Positions 53,677 to 62,181 of a stretch of 64,000 nt of DNA are shown piece after piece (position 1 is the stretch's first letter; every line of letters begins with the position of its first letter). The notes under the pieces are model-generated. The model ran no database searches. It was not told the DNA's origin and saw nothing but the letters and a program-made list of their open reading frames with translations. A program made the translations under genes and the position numbers. Source of the DNA: Cerina litoralis (GTDB lineage: Bacteria; Bacteroidota; Bacteroidia; Flavobacteriales; Flavobacteriaceae); NCBI GenBank assembly GCA_022008415.1, contig JAIRBC010000013.1, forward strand, positions 62,001 to 126,000, in the 5' to 3' direction.

Positions 53677-54522
53677 ATGAAACACATCATTATACCCACA
53701 GATTTTTCCGAGAACGCCTATAATGCGATTAGATATGCAATCCAACTCTTCAAGAATATTCCAGCAACCTTTCACCTGTTGCATACGTATACCCCGCCCA
53801 TATTTCAAGTGGAGTACGTATTTCAAAGCCCGCACCAAGACAGCCTTGGAGACCCCTATCAAATCGAGGCGATTAAGCAATTGGAAGCGTTAAGAAAGCG
53901 ATTGCAGGAAGAATTTGAGAACCCAGAACACAACATTACGATCCGGGCTGCTTTCAATACCTTAACGGATGAAATCCAGAAAATATCCGATTACGTAAAG
54001 GCCGATTTGGTTATTATGGGAACCCAGGGAGCTACCAACGCCCGGGAAATTCTTTTTGGCACTAATGCCACCCAAGTTATTAACAAAACCACTTGTCCCT
54101 TAATTGCGGTTCCTTCCGGATTTGAATATGTGGCTCCCAAGTCTATTTTATTCCCGACTGATTATGAAGTTGGGTATAAAAAAGAACAACTACAGCAGCT
54201 TTTAGATATCACAAAAATGCATGGGTCCAGTATAGATGTGTTACATATATCATCGGGATACGATTTAACGGATGAGCAATCGCAGAACAAACAAAAGCTT
54301 CAGGTTATTCTTGCCCAGTCCGAACTTATTTTTAACGACCTGCCCGATAATGGGGTTATCGAAGCCATCAATCAATTTCAAACAAAGAAAACAATGTCCT
54401 TTTTGGTCATGGTACGCAACAAACATACTTTTTTCGAACGCATGTTCGTAGAGCCGGTTATAAAAAAGATCGGGCTTCAGATAGACATCCCGTTTATGGT
54501 GATTCCCTATGTAGATAAATAA
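53677..54522 (+). CDS. Universal stress protein, tandem UspA domains (first copy)
   Basis: The 281-residue cytoplasmic protein is chosen to start at MKHIIIPTDFSENAYNAIRYA; nine codons of weak sequence upstream are left out. It consists of two UspA domains in tandem: N-terminal domain with LVIMGTQGATNAREILFGTNATQVI (ATP-binding-like G-2x-G-9x-G pattern) and a degenerate second domain (SILFPTDYEVGYKKEQLQQLLDI). Such proteins respond to starvation or oxidative stress. It is a paralogue of the gene at 54695 and lies after katA. Confidence 0.88.
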   Translation: MKHIIIPTDFSENAYNAIRYAIQLFKNIPATFHLLHTYTPPIFQVEYVFQSPHQDSLGDPYQIEAIKQLEALRKRLQEEFENPEHNITIRAAFNTLTDEIQKISDYVKADLVIMGTQGATNAREILFGTNATQVINKTTCPLIAVPSGFEYVAPKSILFPTDYEVGYKKEQLQQLLDITKMHGSSIDVLHISSGYDLTDEQSQNKQKLQVILAQSELIFNDLPDNGVIEAINQFQTKKTMSFLVMVRNKHTFFERMFVEPVIKKIGLQIDIPFMVIPYVDK

Positions 54523-54694
54523 TAACATAGGACGGTTGCGGAAACCCATATAGGAACGGACCAACAGATTTCTATCGCCTTGGAATAACAAGAAATGGTG
54601 ATTTCCCGCTCAATTTTTTTGGATAGCTATTGAGTATTGTCATTTCAGTGGTTATAAATGTATCCTAATATTGTCAATTAATCAAAATGCTATA

Positions 54695-55543
54695 ATGGAC
54701 AAAAGAATATTATTACTGACCGATTTTTCAAGGAACGCCCTCAATGCAGCTCGGTATGCGTTGGAACTTTATTTGGATCGGAAAAGCACTTTTTATTTTT
54801 TGAACACCTATCATCCGGATGGTTATTCAATTGACAGTCATACCTACAGTCCTTCTGGACTGCGTTCCTATACGATCCAAAAACCGGAAACGGATGAACT
54901 GTTTAAGAATCTTTTGCAAACGCTAGGGCAGCATGGCAAAAACCCAAAACACAGCTACCAAACAATTGCGTCCAACAATTTTTTACTGGAAGGTGTAAGA
55001 GATGTGATTGCAAAAAACGATATTGATATCATTATTATGGGCACTAAGGGTATGACCAGTTCGAGAACCGTGGTTTTTGGTATGAATACCATAAACATCA
55101 TGGAAAATATTTCTAATTGCCCCGTACTGGCCATACCCGAAGACGTTGGGTTTAGGCCCCCAAAAGAAATAGTGTTTCCTACAGATTATAAAATACCCTT
55201 TAAACGGAGAGAGCTCAAATATTTGATCAATATCGCACAGATGCACGATGCGGATATACGAGTTCTTCACATTAAGGAATCTACCAAATTGAACAAGTCA
55301 CAACTAGACAATAAGGAATTGTTGGAAAGGCTTTTTAAAAATGTCGGCCATAGTTTCCATGAAATGGAAGAGGTGGCGGTACATGAGGGAATCAACACTT
55401 TTATCGACAGCCGTGACAGCGATATCGTTGCTTTTGTGAACCAAAAACGCAATTTTTTTAGCAGAATAGTGTCAAAACCATTGGTCAAGGAACTCGGTTA
55501 CCATCCACGCGTTCCGGTACTCGTGTTAAAAGATCGTGGTTAG
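54695..55543 (+). CDS. Universal stress protein, tandem UspA domains (second copy)
   Basis: The 282-residue protein is a divergent paralogue of the upstream UspA gene with the same layout: MDKRILLLTDFSRNALNAARYA, then DIIIMGTKGMTSSRTVVFGMNTINI, and a second domain starting EIVFPTDYKIPFKRRELKYLI. The ATG at 54695 is used; an upstream TTG start at 54671 is less likely. It lies between the first UspA gene and the catalase remnant, so local duplication shaped this segment. Confidence 0.87.
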   Translation: MDKRILLLTDFSRNALNAARYALELYLDRKSTFYFLNTYHPDGYSIDSHTYSPSGLRSYTIQKPETDELFKNLLQTLGQHGKNPKHSYQTIASNNFLLEGVRDVIAKNDIDIIIMGTKGMTSSRTVVFGMNTINIMENISNCPVLAIPEDVGFRPPKEIVFPTDYKIPFKRRELKYLINIAQMHDADIRVLHIKESTKLNKSQLDNKELLERLFKNVGHSFHEMEEVAVHEGINTFIDSRDSDIVAFVNQKRNFFSRIVSKPLVKELGYHPRVPVLVLKDRG

Positions 55544-55621
55544 AAAAGTAGAAAATTGTTTTTTCCAGGTACGCGATAAGGCTTCCTTTACTACAAGGGA
55601 GAACCCTAGGGTAGAAAGCGA

Positions 55622-55811
55622 TCACCAATACCACTTCCAAAAATGGGCGGAGCGGTAAGGATTATCCAGATCCGCCATATCAGATACCGGTTTTAATTAG
55701 ACCTGGAGTATGGGAAGGTGCGGCAAGAGTGATTAATTAACTTTGGAGAGCTTAAACAGCTTCAACTTGACGCCTTACTATAATTGTGCCCAGAGACCTG
55801 CCAACGGATAG
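55622..55811 (+). pseudogene. Decayed fragment of a second catalase gene (3' end)
   Basis: Nucleotide matches to the 3' end of katA (53350-53531) continue for about 190 bases with many changes and small gaps. The best blocks are ATTATCCAGATCCGCCATAT, identical apart from its first bases, and TTGACGCCTTACTATAAT with CAGAGACCTGCCAACGGATAG against the katA terminus. The frame translates IIQIRHIRYR then hits stop codons, so it is not functional. The fragment has lost everything upstream of about residue 445. It is followed by a 13-base segment that also occurs upstream of katA. It records an old tandem duplication of the katA-usp segment. Confidence 0.85.
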
Positions 55812-55966
55812 ACTTTCTCGAATATCCTTCAACATGATAATGATCATTGCCATAGATAGCGAAATAACATATTATGGCAATAATGGTTTTAATGCGGGAA
55901 TTACCCAACTTTAATGGATTTGATGCCATACCATGATTTTAATCGGACTAATTAAATGAGTAATAA

Positions 55967-56779
55967 ATGAAAGTTCAAAAAAACATAATAGTGATTACAG
56001 GAGGAGCTGGGGGCATCGGGCACGCTTGTGCCAGAAGGTTTAAAAACCAAGCAATGGTCTTGACCGACTACTCCCAAAAGATGGTTGATGAATCGGTAGA
56101 AATATTATCAAAGGATGGATTTGACGTTACGGGAATTGCTTGTGATATTACGGATAAGAATGATATTGATAGGCTGATCCAATTTGTTGCCGAAAGTGGT
56201 TCGTTAAAAGCATTGATAAATACAGCTGGCGTAAGTGGAACGGTTAAAGACCTAAAAAAGGTCTATACGATAGATTTAGTTGCAACAGAACTTTTGGTCG
56301 ATGCCTTTCACGAGCTCGCCGTAAAGGATTCAGTAGCTATATTGCTTTCATCGATGATGGCACATACGGTTCCCGCAAACAAAGAATACGACGAAGCACT
56401 GACAAATCCGCAAGCACCAGAATCTTTTGATATTGTAAGCCGGTTTGTAAATAATGATTCGGATACCATGTACAATTTTGCAAAACGTGGTGTTCAATTG
56501 CTAACCCATAAAAACGCAGATAAATGGGGAGAAAAAGGCGCAAGAATTGTATCGGTCTCACCCGGAGTTATTGAAACACCAATGGCATTAAAAGCAGCGG
56601 TGGAACATCCTGAAAGAATGGAAATGATAAAACAAGCTACTCCATTAAAGCGAAATGGTCAACCAGAAGATATTGCAGACGTAATCTACTTTTTGGCAAG
56701 TGATGCTGCACGTTTTATTACTAGTACGGATATTTTGGTAGATGGAGGAGTAGTGCATAACATTAAAACAATGCCTTAA
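55967..56779 (+). CDS. Short-chain dehydrogenase/reductase
   Basis: The 270-residue NAD(P)-binding oxidoreductase has the classical SDR pattern: IVITGGAGGIGHACAR (nucleotide motif), LINTAGVSG (NNAG equivalent), a catalytic Ser in ILLSSMMAHT, and an unusual spacing before the Tyr-x-x-x-Lys motif, which reads MYNFAKRG with Tyr and Lys in the expected YxxxK spacing. The C terminus PEDIADVIYFLASDAARFITSTDILVDGGV is typical. Its substrate is unknown. It is the first gene after the catalase remnant. Confidence 0.88.
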   Translation: MKVQKNIIVITGGAGGIGHACARRFKNQAMVLTDYSQKMVDESVEILSKDGFDVTGIACDITDKNDIDRLIQFVAESGSLKALINTAGVSGTVKDLKKVYTIDLVATELLVDAFHELAVKDSVAILLSSMMAHTVPANKEYDEALTNPQAPESFDIVSRFVNNDSDTMYNFAKRGVQLLTHKNADKWGEKGARIVSVSPGVIETPMALKAAVEHPERMEMIKQATPLKRNGQPEDIADVIYFLASDAARFITSTDILVDGGVVHNIKTMP

Positions 56780-56825
56780 ACACAAAGAACAAAAGAAAAA
56801 GTATTAACCCTTAAAGAATAAAACC

Positions 56826-57467
56826 TTGGAAACATCATTCTTAAAAACCTTAAAACAGGCCATTAAACACTGGTACATTCCGTTACTGGTGGGCATTTTC
56901 TTTGTAATTGTCAGCATTGTGGCATTTACCTCGCCAGCAGGTTCACTATTGACCCTATCTTTATTGTTTTCATTGTCTTTTTTGTTTGGTGGACTTTCAG
57001 AAATCGTTTTTTCTATTGCAAACAAAGATCAACTGGACAATTGGGGTTGGTCATTGGCATTCGGCGCTATCACTTTAATCGTAGGATTTTTATTATTGAT
57101 AAATCCCGCATTGTCCATAACAGTTCTAGCTTTTTATGTCGGTTTCGTAATCCTATTTCGTTCAATTTCAACGATCGGCTTTGCCATAGACATCAAAAAA
57201 TATGGCAATAAAAAATGGGGCGGACTTTTAATCTTAGGCATTCTTGGCACCGTCGTCTCATTTATGCTTATTTGGAATCCGCTTTACGCTGGAATGAGTG
57301 TTGTCGTATTAGTAGCCCTTAGCTTTCTGTTTGCAGGACTTTTTAGCATTTTGTTATCGTTGCAGTTAAGAAAATTACACAGATCATCTAAGAAAATATC
57401 CGCTAAATTGATAGAGCGGTATGATGATTTAATGAAAGAAATCCGTGAAGAGCGGGATGATTGGTAA
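56826..57467 (+). CDS. HdeD/DUF308 family membrane protein
   Basis: The 213-residue protein has six predicted membrane helices (IPLLVGIFFVIVSIVAF, LLFSLSFLFGGLSEIVFSI, WSLAFGAITLIVGFLLLI, ITVLAFYVGFVILFRSIS, GLLILGILGTVVSFMLIW, VVLVALSFLFAGLFSILL), then a charged cytoplasmic tail. The start is TTG: no ATG lies near and an in-frame stop is at 56805, 21 bases upstream. HdeD proteins are linked to acid and other envelope stress. It follows the SDR gene by 46 bases, probably in one transcript. Confidence 0.85.
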   Translation: METSFLKTLKQAIKHWYIPLLVGIFFVIVSIVAFTSPAGSLLTLSLLFSLSFLFGGLSEIVFSIANKDQLDNWGWSLAFGAITLIVGFLLLINPALSITVLAFYVGFVILFRSISTIGFAIDIKKYGNKKWGGLLILGILGTVVSFMLIWNPLYAGMSVVVLVALSFLFAGLFSILLSLQLRKLHRSSKKISAKLIERYDDLMKEIREERDDW

Positions 57468-57655
57468 AAGGAGCTTATTCCTCCAAACTAGTAAAGCCCA
57501 AATCGTAAGACGGTCCACCCTACCTAAGCAGGGGCAGGAAATTTGGCAATATGGTTTGCTCGGGTTATATTAATATCCACTCGATACTTTTAAAAATCGA
57601 ATAATGATAGAATAAACAATATTTTATCATTTATAACTATTTAAAAATAAAAATT

Positions 57656-58213
57656 ATGAAAAAGTACAAAATTGCAGTTATCGTAGGAAGTCTTCGTAAA
57701 GAATCCTTTAACTTGAAAACAGCAAAAGCCTTAATGGCAATTGCACCTGAGTCGTTATCCCTCGAACTATTGGACATAGCGGATCTTCCAATGTTCAACG
57801 AAGACCTGGAGGCAACGCCGCCCAAGGAATGGGTAGCATTCCGGAAACAAATCATCGCTGCGGATGGACTTCTCTTTCTGACCCCTGAATATAACCGCTC
57901 GGTACCCGGGGTTTTAAAAAACGCGATCGATGTGGGTTCCCGCCCTTACGGACAAAATTCCTGGGATGGAAAACCGGCGGCTATTGTGAGTGTTTCCATA
58001 GGTAACATTAGCGGATTTGGGGCCAACCACCATTTGAGACAGTCCCTGGTTTTTGTTAACGTAAATACTATGGCACAGCCGGAAGCATACATTGGGGGAG
58101 CCGCAGCACTCTTTGACGATAATGGAAAGCTTACCGACGATTCTACCAAAGATTTCCTGAAAAACTTTATGGGAGCCTTCGAAAAATGGGTCGACACGCA
58201 TGCGAAACAATAG
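57656..58213 (+). CDS. NADPH-dependent FMN reductase
   Basis: The 185-residue flavodoxin-like protein starts KYKIAVIVGSLRKESFNLKTAKAL, the phosphate-binding GSLRxxSxN motif, and has LFLTPEYNRSVPGVLKNAIDV, the flavin-site signature of the FMN_red family. Members reduce quinones, azo compounds or chromate with NAD(P)H. Its neighbours are stress or redox genes. It has its own 188-base upstream spacer with no recognised promoter. Confidence 0.9.
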   Translation: MKKYKIAVIVGSLRKESFNLKTAKALMAIAPESLSLELLDIADLPMFNEDLEATPPKEWVAFRKQIIAADGLLFLTPEYNRSVPGVLKNAIDVGSRPYGQNSWDGKPAAIVSVSIGNISGFGANHHLRQSLVFVNVNTMAQPEAYIGGAAALFDDNGKLTDDSTKDFLKNFMGAFEKWVDTHAKQ

Positions 58214-58387
58214 TATTGTTTAAATATTTAAGGCATCTGGGCTGTTAGATTCTTTATGGTTAATTGACATTAAATCAACACTTGAAATAGCGGCGCCAAT
58301 ATTTCTTTTAATGGAGTTGACTATCGGCAGGTACAAGGAACAGCGAGAACTATTATTAAAATTACTAACGTTAAAAAATAAAATACG

Positions 58388-58963
58388 ATGAAAAATCTTA
58401 TATCATTAATTGCATTGATATTCCTTACGACAAGTGCATTTGCACAAACACAATGGAAGGCAGACCCATTCCACTCCTCATTAAATTTCAATATATCACA
58501 TTCCGGAATTAGTATTGTGAACGGAAAATTTTTGGATTACGCAGGGAACTTAACTACAGATGGGGAAGCATTAAACAATGCGGATTTTGATTTTACCGTG
58601 CAAGTAAAAAGTATCAATACAAATGTAGAGGATAGGGATAATCACTTGAGAAGTCCTGATTTTTTTGAGGTAGAAAAATACCCGGAAATGACTTTTAAAA
58701 GCACCAGAATTTTAGCGACAGGTAGACCCGATAGTTATTTATTGTACGGAAAACTGACCATAAAAAATGTTACGAAAGACGTGATTTTTGATGTACACTA
58801 CGGTGGAACGGCCAAGAGCGACCAAGGCGAAAAATTAGGGATGAAAGCCAAAACGACCATCGATAGGTTTGATTATAATATTGACTTTGACCCAACCGCT
58901 GCTGGTGTTGGAAAGGATGTGAGCATTGTGGTTCACTTGCAGTTTGCAAAACAAAAAGTTTAA
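58388..58963 (+). CDS. Secreted YceI family protein
   Basis: The 191-residue protein has a signal peptide (LIFLTTSAFAQ) and the full YceI pattern: TQWKADPFHSSLNFNISHSGIS, DNHLRSPDFFEVEKYPEMTFKSTRI, LYGKLTIKNVTKDVIFDVHYGG, and a C-terminal VSIVVHLQFAK. It is closer to the E. coli YceI core than the lipoprotein at 5498, and unlike it carries no lipobox. It probably binds an isoprenoid or other lipid in the periplasm. The NTF2-like gene follows 28 bases on. Confidence 0.92.
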   Translation: MKNLISLIALIFLTTSAFAQTQWKADPFHSSLNFNISHSGISIVNGKFLDYAGNLTTDGEALNNADFDFTVQVKSINTNVEDRDNHLRSPDFFEVEKYPEMTFKSTRILATGRPDSYLLYGKLTIKNVTKDVIFDVHYGGTAKSDQGEKLGMKAKTTIDRFDYNIDFDPTAAGVGKDVSIVVHLQFAKQKV

Positions 58964-58991
58964 TTCACTTCTAACATTAAAATATAGTAAT

Positions 58992-59372
58992 ATGAAAAAT
59001 TCTGCAAAAGCAGTAGTAGAGAGAATGTTCACTGCCTTTGGTAGTGGCGATGTAGAGAAATTCGTTGCAACGGTATCTGAAGACACCGTATGGATATATC
59101 ACGGCACGCAAATTATTCCTGCGGGTACTTTTGAAAAAAAGGAAGGCGTACGGACATTTTTTACAAATATTCTCGAAAGAACTGAAATCATCAACTTTGA
59201 ACCTCAACAATATATCGTTGAAGGAAATATGGTTGTTGTATTGGGCAAGGAACATCAAAAAGTAAAACGGTCTGGAAGGGAACTAAAGCAAAAATGGGTT
59301 CAGATATATACCGTTGAAAACGATTTGATTACAAGAATGGAGGAGTTTGCGACCTCGGAAGAAGTAAAGTAA
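58992..59372 (+). CDS. NTF2-like (SnoaL-type) protein
   Basis: The 126-residue protein starts MKNSAKAVVERMFTAFGSGD; a longer reading from 58926 overlaps the YceI gene and is rejected. The short helical start, the cone-shaped beta sheet (DTVWIYHGTQIIPAGTFEKKEG, QYIVEGNMVVVLGKEHQ), and a hydrophobic end (WVQIYTVENDLITRMEEFATSEEV) fit SnoaL-like isomerase/cyclase folds. Substrates of this superfamily vary, so no reaction is proposed. Confidence 0.82.
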   Translation: MKNSAKAVVERMFTAFGSGDVEKFVATVSEDTVWIYHGTQIIPAGTFEKKEGVRTFFTNILERTEIINFEPQQYIVEGNMVVVLGKEHQKVKRSGRELKQKWVQIYTVENDLITRMEEFATSEEVK

Positions 59373-59414
59373 CCTATATGGCAAACGGCGACATCCCGAA
59401 GGGTGTATAAGCGT

Positions 59415-59792
59415 TTAGACACCTTTAGAACCGTGAACCGACTGTCGATAGTCGATACCCCACTTTGCCAACTCACGTATAAGAGGCGACAGCGTTGCAC
59501 CGTATTCGGTTATGGCATATTCCACAGTAATGGGTTTTGTATTCATAACCGTGCGACTAACCAAGTGGTTCATTTCCAAGTCTTGAAGTTCCTTGGAGAG
59601 CATTTTGGTCCCGATACCGTCAATTTCTCGCAACAGATCCATAAACCCCAATTTGTTGCCTTCTATAAGCGTCCCTAAAATATGGAATTTCCATTTTCCT
59701 GATAAAATGCTCATCGTATCGCTGATAGCTTGCATCCTAACTTGACAAACGGACGTATTGTTTATTACTGCTTTCTTTTTCATAGGTTGCAT
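59415..59792 (-). CDS. HxlR-type transcriptional regulator, Cys-containing
   Basis: The 125-residue winged-helix protein has the HxlR pattern: ISDTMSILSGKWKFHILGTLIEG, GFMDLLREIDGIGTKMLSKELQDLEMNHLVSR, EYAITEYGATLSPLIRELAKWG. Its only Cys, Cys16 (TSVCQVRMQAI), lies ahead of the first helix as in the redox-sensing YodB/HypR group, where oxidation releases or activates DNA binding. It is divergent from the DsbA-like gene with a large palindrome between them. The start may be at 59792 or 59783. Confidence 0.9.
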   Translation of the reverse strand: MQPMKKKAVINNTSVCQVRMQAISDTMSILSGKWKFHILGTLIEGNKLGFMDLLREIDGIGTKMLSKELQDLEMNHLVSRTVMNTKPITVEYAITEYGATLSPLIRELAKWGIDYRQSVHGSKGV

Positions 59793-59835
59793 TTTTTATA
59801 AAACACCAAACTAGGTGTAAAATTCACAAGGTTAG

Positions 59836-59867
59836 TTTCCTATTGGAAAGTACTTTCCAAAAGGAAA
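59836..59867. promoter_or_regulatory. Large palindrome in the HxlR-DsbA divergent promoter region
   Basis: A perfect 14-base core GGAAAGTACTTTCC (59845-59858) is flanked at equal distances by TTTCC (59836-59840) and GGAAA (59863-59867). The whole 32 bases are nearly symmetric, with the AGTACT centre that resembles HxlR half-sites. It lies between the HxlR start (59792) and the dsbA -7 element (59897). A second inverted repeat ACACC/GGTGT lies at 59803-59818. It is a strong candidate operator. Confidence 0.65.
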
Positions 59868-59896
59868 TGCATATCAAATGTACACTAAATTGTCAG

Positions 59897-59904
59897 TATA
59901 TTTG
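59897..59904 (+). promoter_or_regulatory. -7 promoter element of the DsbA-like gene
   Basis: TATATTTG matches TAnnTTTG exactly. It lies 92 bases before the start codon and just downstream of the palindrome at 59836-59867. Confidence 0.5.
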
Positions 59905-59996
59905 TAATTATCTGTCAACAGCTAAGAATTTAGAGGTGAATTAAGCAAGAAATGTTGGCTGAAATTGAATGAAATAAATAATTAAAAACAAACAAT

Positions 59997-60923
59997 ATGG
60001 ATAACGTGACATTAAAAACTAATCCGCTTTTATGCGACATAGAAACCGGAATGTGTGAAACAACTGATGAAACAACAAAAGCACCATCACAAAGCAGTGA
60101 ACGATCAACGAGGGAATCCTTAAAGCTAATTTATTTTACGGATCCTATTTGCTCATCGTGTTGGGGTATAGAACCACAATTGCGAAAACTTAAATTGGAA
60201 TATGGCGATGCTATAGAAATAGAATATAGAATGGGAGGCTTATTGCCCGACTGGAATTACAACAGCGGTGGTATTAGTAAACCCTCAGACGTGGCAGATC
60301 ACTGGGACGAAGTGAGTGTTCATTACGATATGCCCATTGATGGCGACCTGTGGTTGGTAGATCCATTAGACTCTTCCTATCCGCCATCCATAGCGTTTAA
60401 AGCCGCACAAATGCAAGATGTGGAAAAGGCCAACCTATTTATGAGGGAAATTCGGGAAATGGTTTTCTTACAAAAGAAAAATATTGCAAAGTGGGAGCAT
60501 TTAGCAACTGCGGCTGAAGTAGTCGGGCTCAATGTGGAGCGATTAAAAACCGATTTTGAGGGTAGGGCAAAGACGTTGTTTGAAGAAGATTTGAAATTGG
60601 GTAAAGAACTGGGCGTAAGGGGATTTCCGACTATTTTCGTCGTTGATGATGCTGGAAATACAGAGACGATTTATGGTACAAGACCGTACGCTTTTTACGA
60701 AATGGCCATTCTAAAACTCAATGCCAATATCACCAAAAGCGAATACAGTAAAAATTGGGAAACACTGTTCGCCATATATCCTACGCTTACCGCAAAAGAG
60801 TTTTCCGAACTTTCTGGGACTCCGAGAAATGAAAGTGAAAAACAATTGAATGAACTTGCGGTAAATGGGAATTTAGCAAAGCATACTACCAAAAATGGTT
60901 CTATTTGGACGAATAAGAGTTAG
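59997..60923 (+). CDS. DsbA-like thioredoxin-fold oxidoreductase with C-terminal HTH-like region
   Basis: The 308-residue protein has a DsbA/FrnE core with the active site Cys52-Ser-Ser-Cys55 in YFTDPICSSCWGIEPQ and the cis-Pro loop GVRGFPTIFVV. The N terminus has an extra Cys pair in LLCDIETGMCE. The last 70 residues look like a small winged helix (LTAKEFSELSGTPRNESEKQLNELAVNGNL). There is no signal peptide, so a cytoplasmic role similar to SpxH/YjbH or FrnE is likely. It is controlled from the shared region with the HxlR regulator. Confidence 0.85.
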   Translation: MDNVTLKTNPLLCDIETGMCETTDETTKAPSQSSERSTRESLKLIYFTDPICSSCWGIEPQLRKLKLEYGDAIEIEYRMGGLLPDWNYNSGGISKPSDVADHWDEVSVHYDMPIDGDLWLVDPLDSSYPPSIAFKAAQMQDVEKANLFMREIREMVFLQKKNIAKWEHLATAAEVVGLNVERLKTDFEGRAKTLFEEDLKLGKELGVRGFPTIFVVDDAGNTETIYGTRPYAFYEMAILKLNANITKSEYSKNWETLFAIYPTLTAKEFSELSGTPRNESEKQLNELAVNGNLAKHTTKNGSIWTNKS

Positions 60924-61205
60924 TACCGAAGACATTAAATTATAATTAAATGGTTCTACCATTATTTCTGTGGAAGAAATTGGGATGATATTCTTTTGGA
61001 CACAATGACGAAAAGATAAAAGAGCAATGACTAGTAATTGGTAAAGATGAAGCTTATGCCCCCTGATTGGCCTTTATGGCCTTTCCTTATGGTTTAGGCG
61101 CCTTTGTTTTTTTTCCTTTTGCCCATGCACGGCCGGTTGTCTCGAGGAAAGTAGGTTTAAGGGTTGCCCACAATTTTCGCAGTAGAACCAGACAACTATT
61201 CAATC

Positions 61206-61499
61206 ATGGAAAAAGTAACAAGACCGAATATCGGAACAATTGCCACGGGCAAAAATTTAGTGGCTAAGCAAATGCAGGCCAAGGCAGGGGATTTGTTGCC
61301 AAAACATCGCGCAGATAAGGAATCGATACTTTTCTTACATGAAGGGGAATGTGTCCTTAAAATTAGTGGCGAAGATATTTTATTAAAAACGGGAGAAGGT
61401 TATGTAATACCGCCAGAGATCATACATCAGATCAAAGCAGTAACAGATTTTAAAGGCTTACATTTTATGCCGATAGCAATCAAAATCGAATTTTTTTAA
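61206..61499 (+). CDS. Small cupin-domain protein
   Basis: The 97-residue protein starts at MEKVTRPNIGTIATG; an earlier TTG reading at 61164 is not supported. The single cupin fold has ILFLHEGECVLKISGEDILLKTGEGYVIPPEIIHQIKAV, keeping the second-motif His but with a poor first metal motif (KHRADKESIL). It likely binds a small ligand. The preceding 280 bases hold no gene. Confidence 0.75.
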   Translation: MEKVTRPNIGTIATGKNLVAKQMQAKAGDLLPKHRADKESILFLHEGECVLKISGEDILLKTGEGYVIPPEIIHQIKAVTDFKGLHFMPIAIKIEFF

Positions 61500-61774
61500 T
61501 GGCCTTTTAATTTTTTTGCAACGCATTAAATAAAATTGGGCGACAATAAAAGCAACTCGCTGGCACGCAGGGAAAGACATTGGAGAAAAGAGGTACCTCA
61601 ATTCCCTCACCCAACGACAAGTAAGTTAAAAACGGCTGCCTATCGGATCATTTTCCCTATAACAATTGCTTTGATCAGTAGTGGAAGGTCGCCCAGAGAA
61701 CGGAGTTCGCCTATGCTGAAGTCGTTTCAAAAGAACTCAAAACAAAAATCAAGGAAATTTTAATAAATAATTTT
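61500..61774. other. Gap without a supported gene
   Basis: A 75-codon open frame at 61536-61763 uses a TTG start and has a low-complexity basic translation. Stop codons break up the other frames. It is probably decayed sequence or a leader of the HPF-like gene. Confidence 0.4.
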
Positions 61775-62080
61775 ATGCAGCACACTGAAAACTTTTCGGG
61801 AATTAAAATTAACATTGAGGCGGTAGATATTACCATTGGGGAAGACGTAAAGGATACCATCCGTAAATGTATCGCACGCCTAAGCCGGTTTTATGGCAAA
61901 ATAGAGTGGGCAGATGTATATTTAGAAAATAAAATGGATAAACAAACCCAACAAAAACAGGTAAGTATTAGACTAGGCGTCCCAGGTAACGACCCCTTCG
62001 CTTCAGATTACGGAGATAATTTCCATGCGCTGTTGACCGAGGTGGAAAATAAATTACGCAGGCAATTGGAAAAACGATAA
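61775..62080 (+). CDS. HPF/RaiA-like ribosome-associated protein
   Basis: The 101-residue protein shows the HPF/RaiA-type beta-alpha-beta-alpha pattern: FSGIKINIEAVDITIGEDVKDTIRKCIARLSRFYGKIEWADVYLENK, QKQVSIRLGVPGNDPFAS, and a basic final helix (LLTEVENKLRRQLEK). Short HPF proteins bind the decoding site and promote ribosome hibernation. It lacks the long C-terminal dimerising domain. The neighbourhood of stress proteins supports the call. Confidence 0.82.
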   Translation: MQHTENFSGIKINIEAVDITIGEDVKDTIRKCIARLSRFYGKIEWADVYLENKMDKQTQQKQVSIRLGVPGNDPFASDYGDNFHALLTEVENKLRRQLEKR

Positions 62081-62181
62081 AATTTCTAAGCTAAAATTCT
62101 GTCATTTCCGACATCTAAATAAAAAAGGGTACATTTAAGAATTATCACTTCAATTGGATAACAATTTAAAGCAATTAGTAA

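Noticed and set aside
61536..61763. 75-codon frame before the HPF-like gene
   Set aside because: The start is TTG, the translation is basic low-complexity, and the surrounding frames contain stops. No family was recognised.
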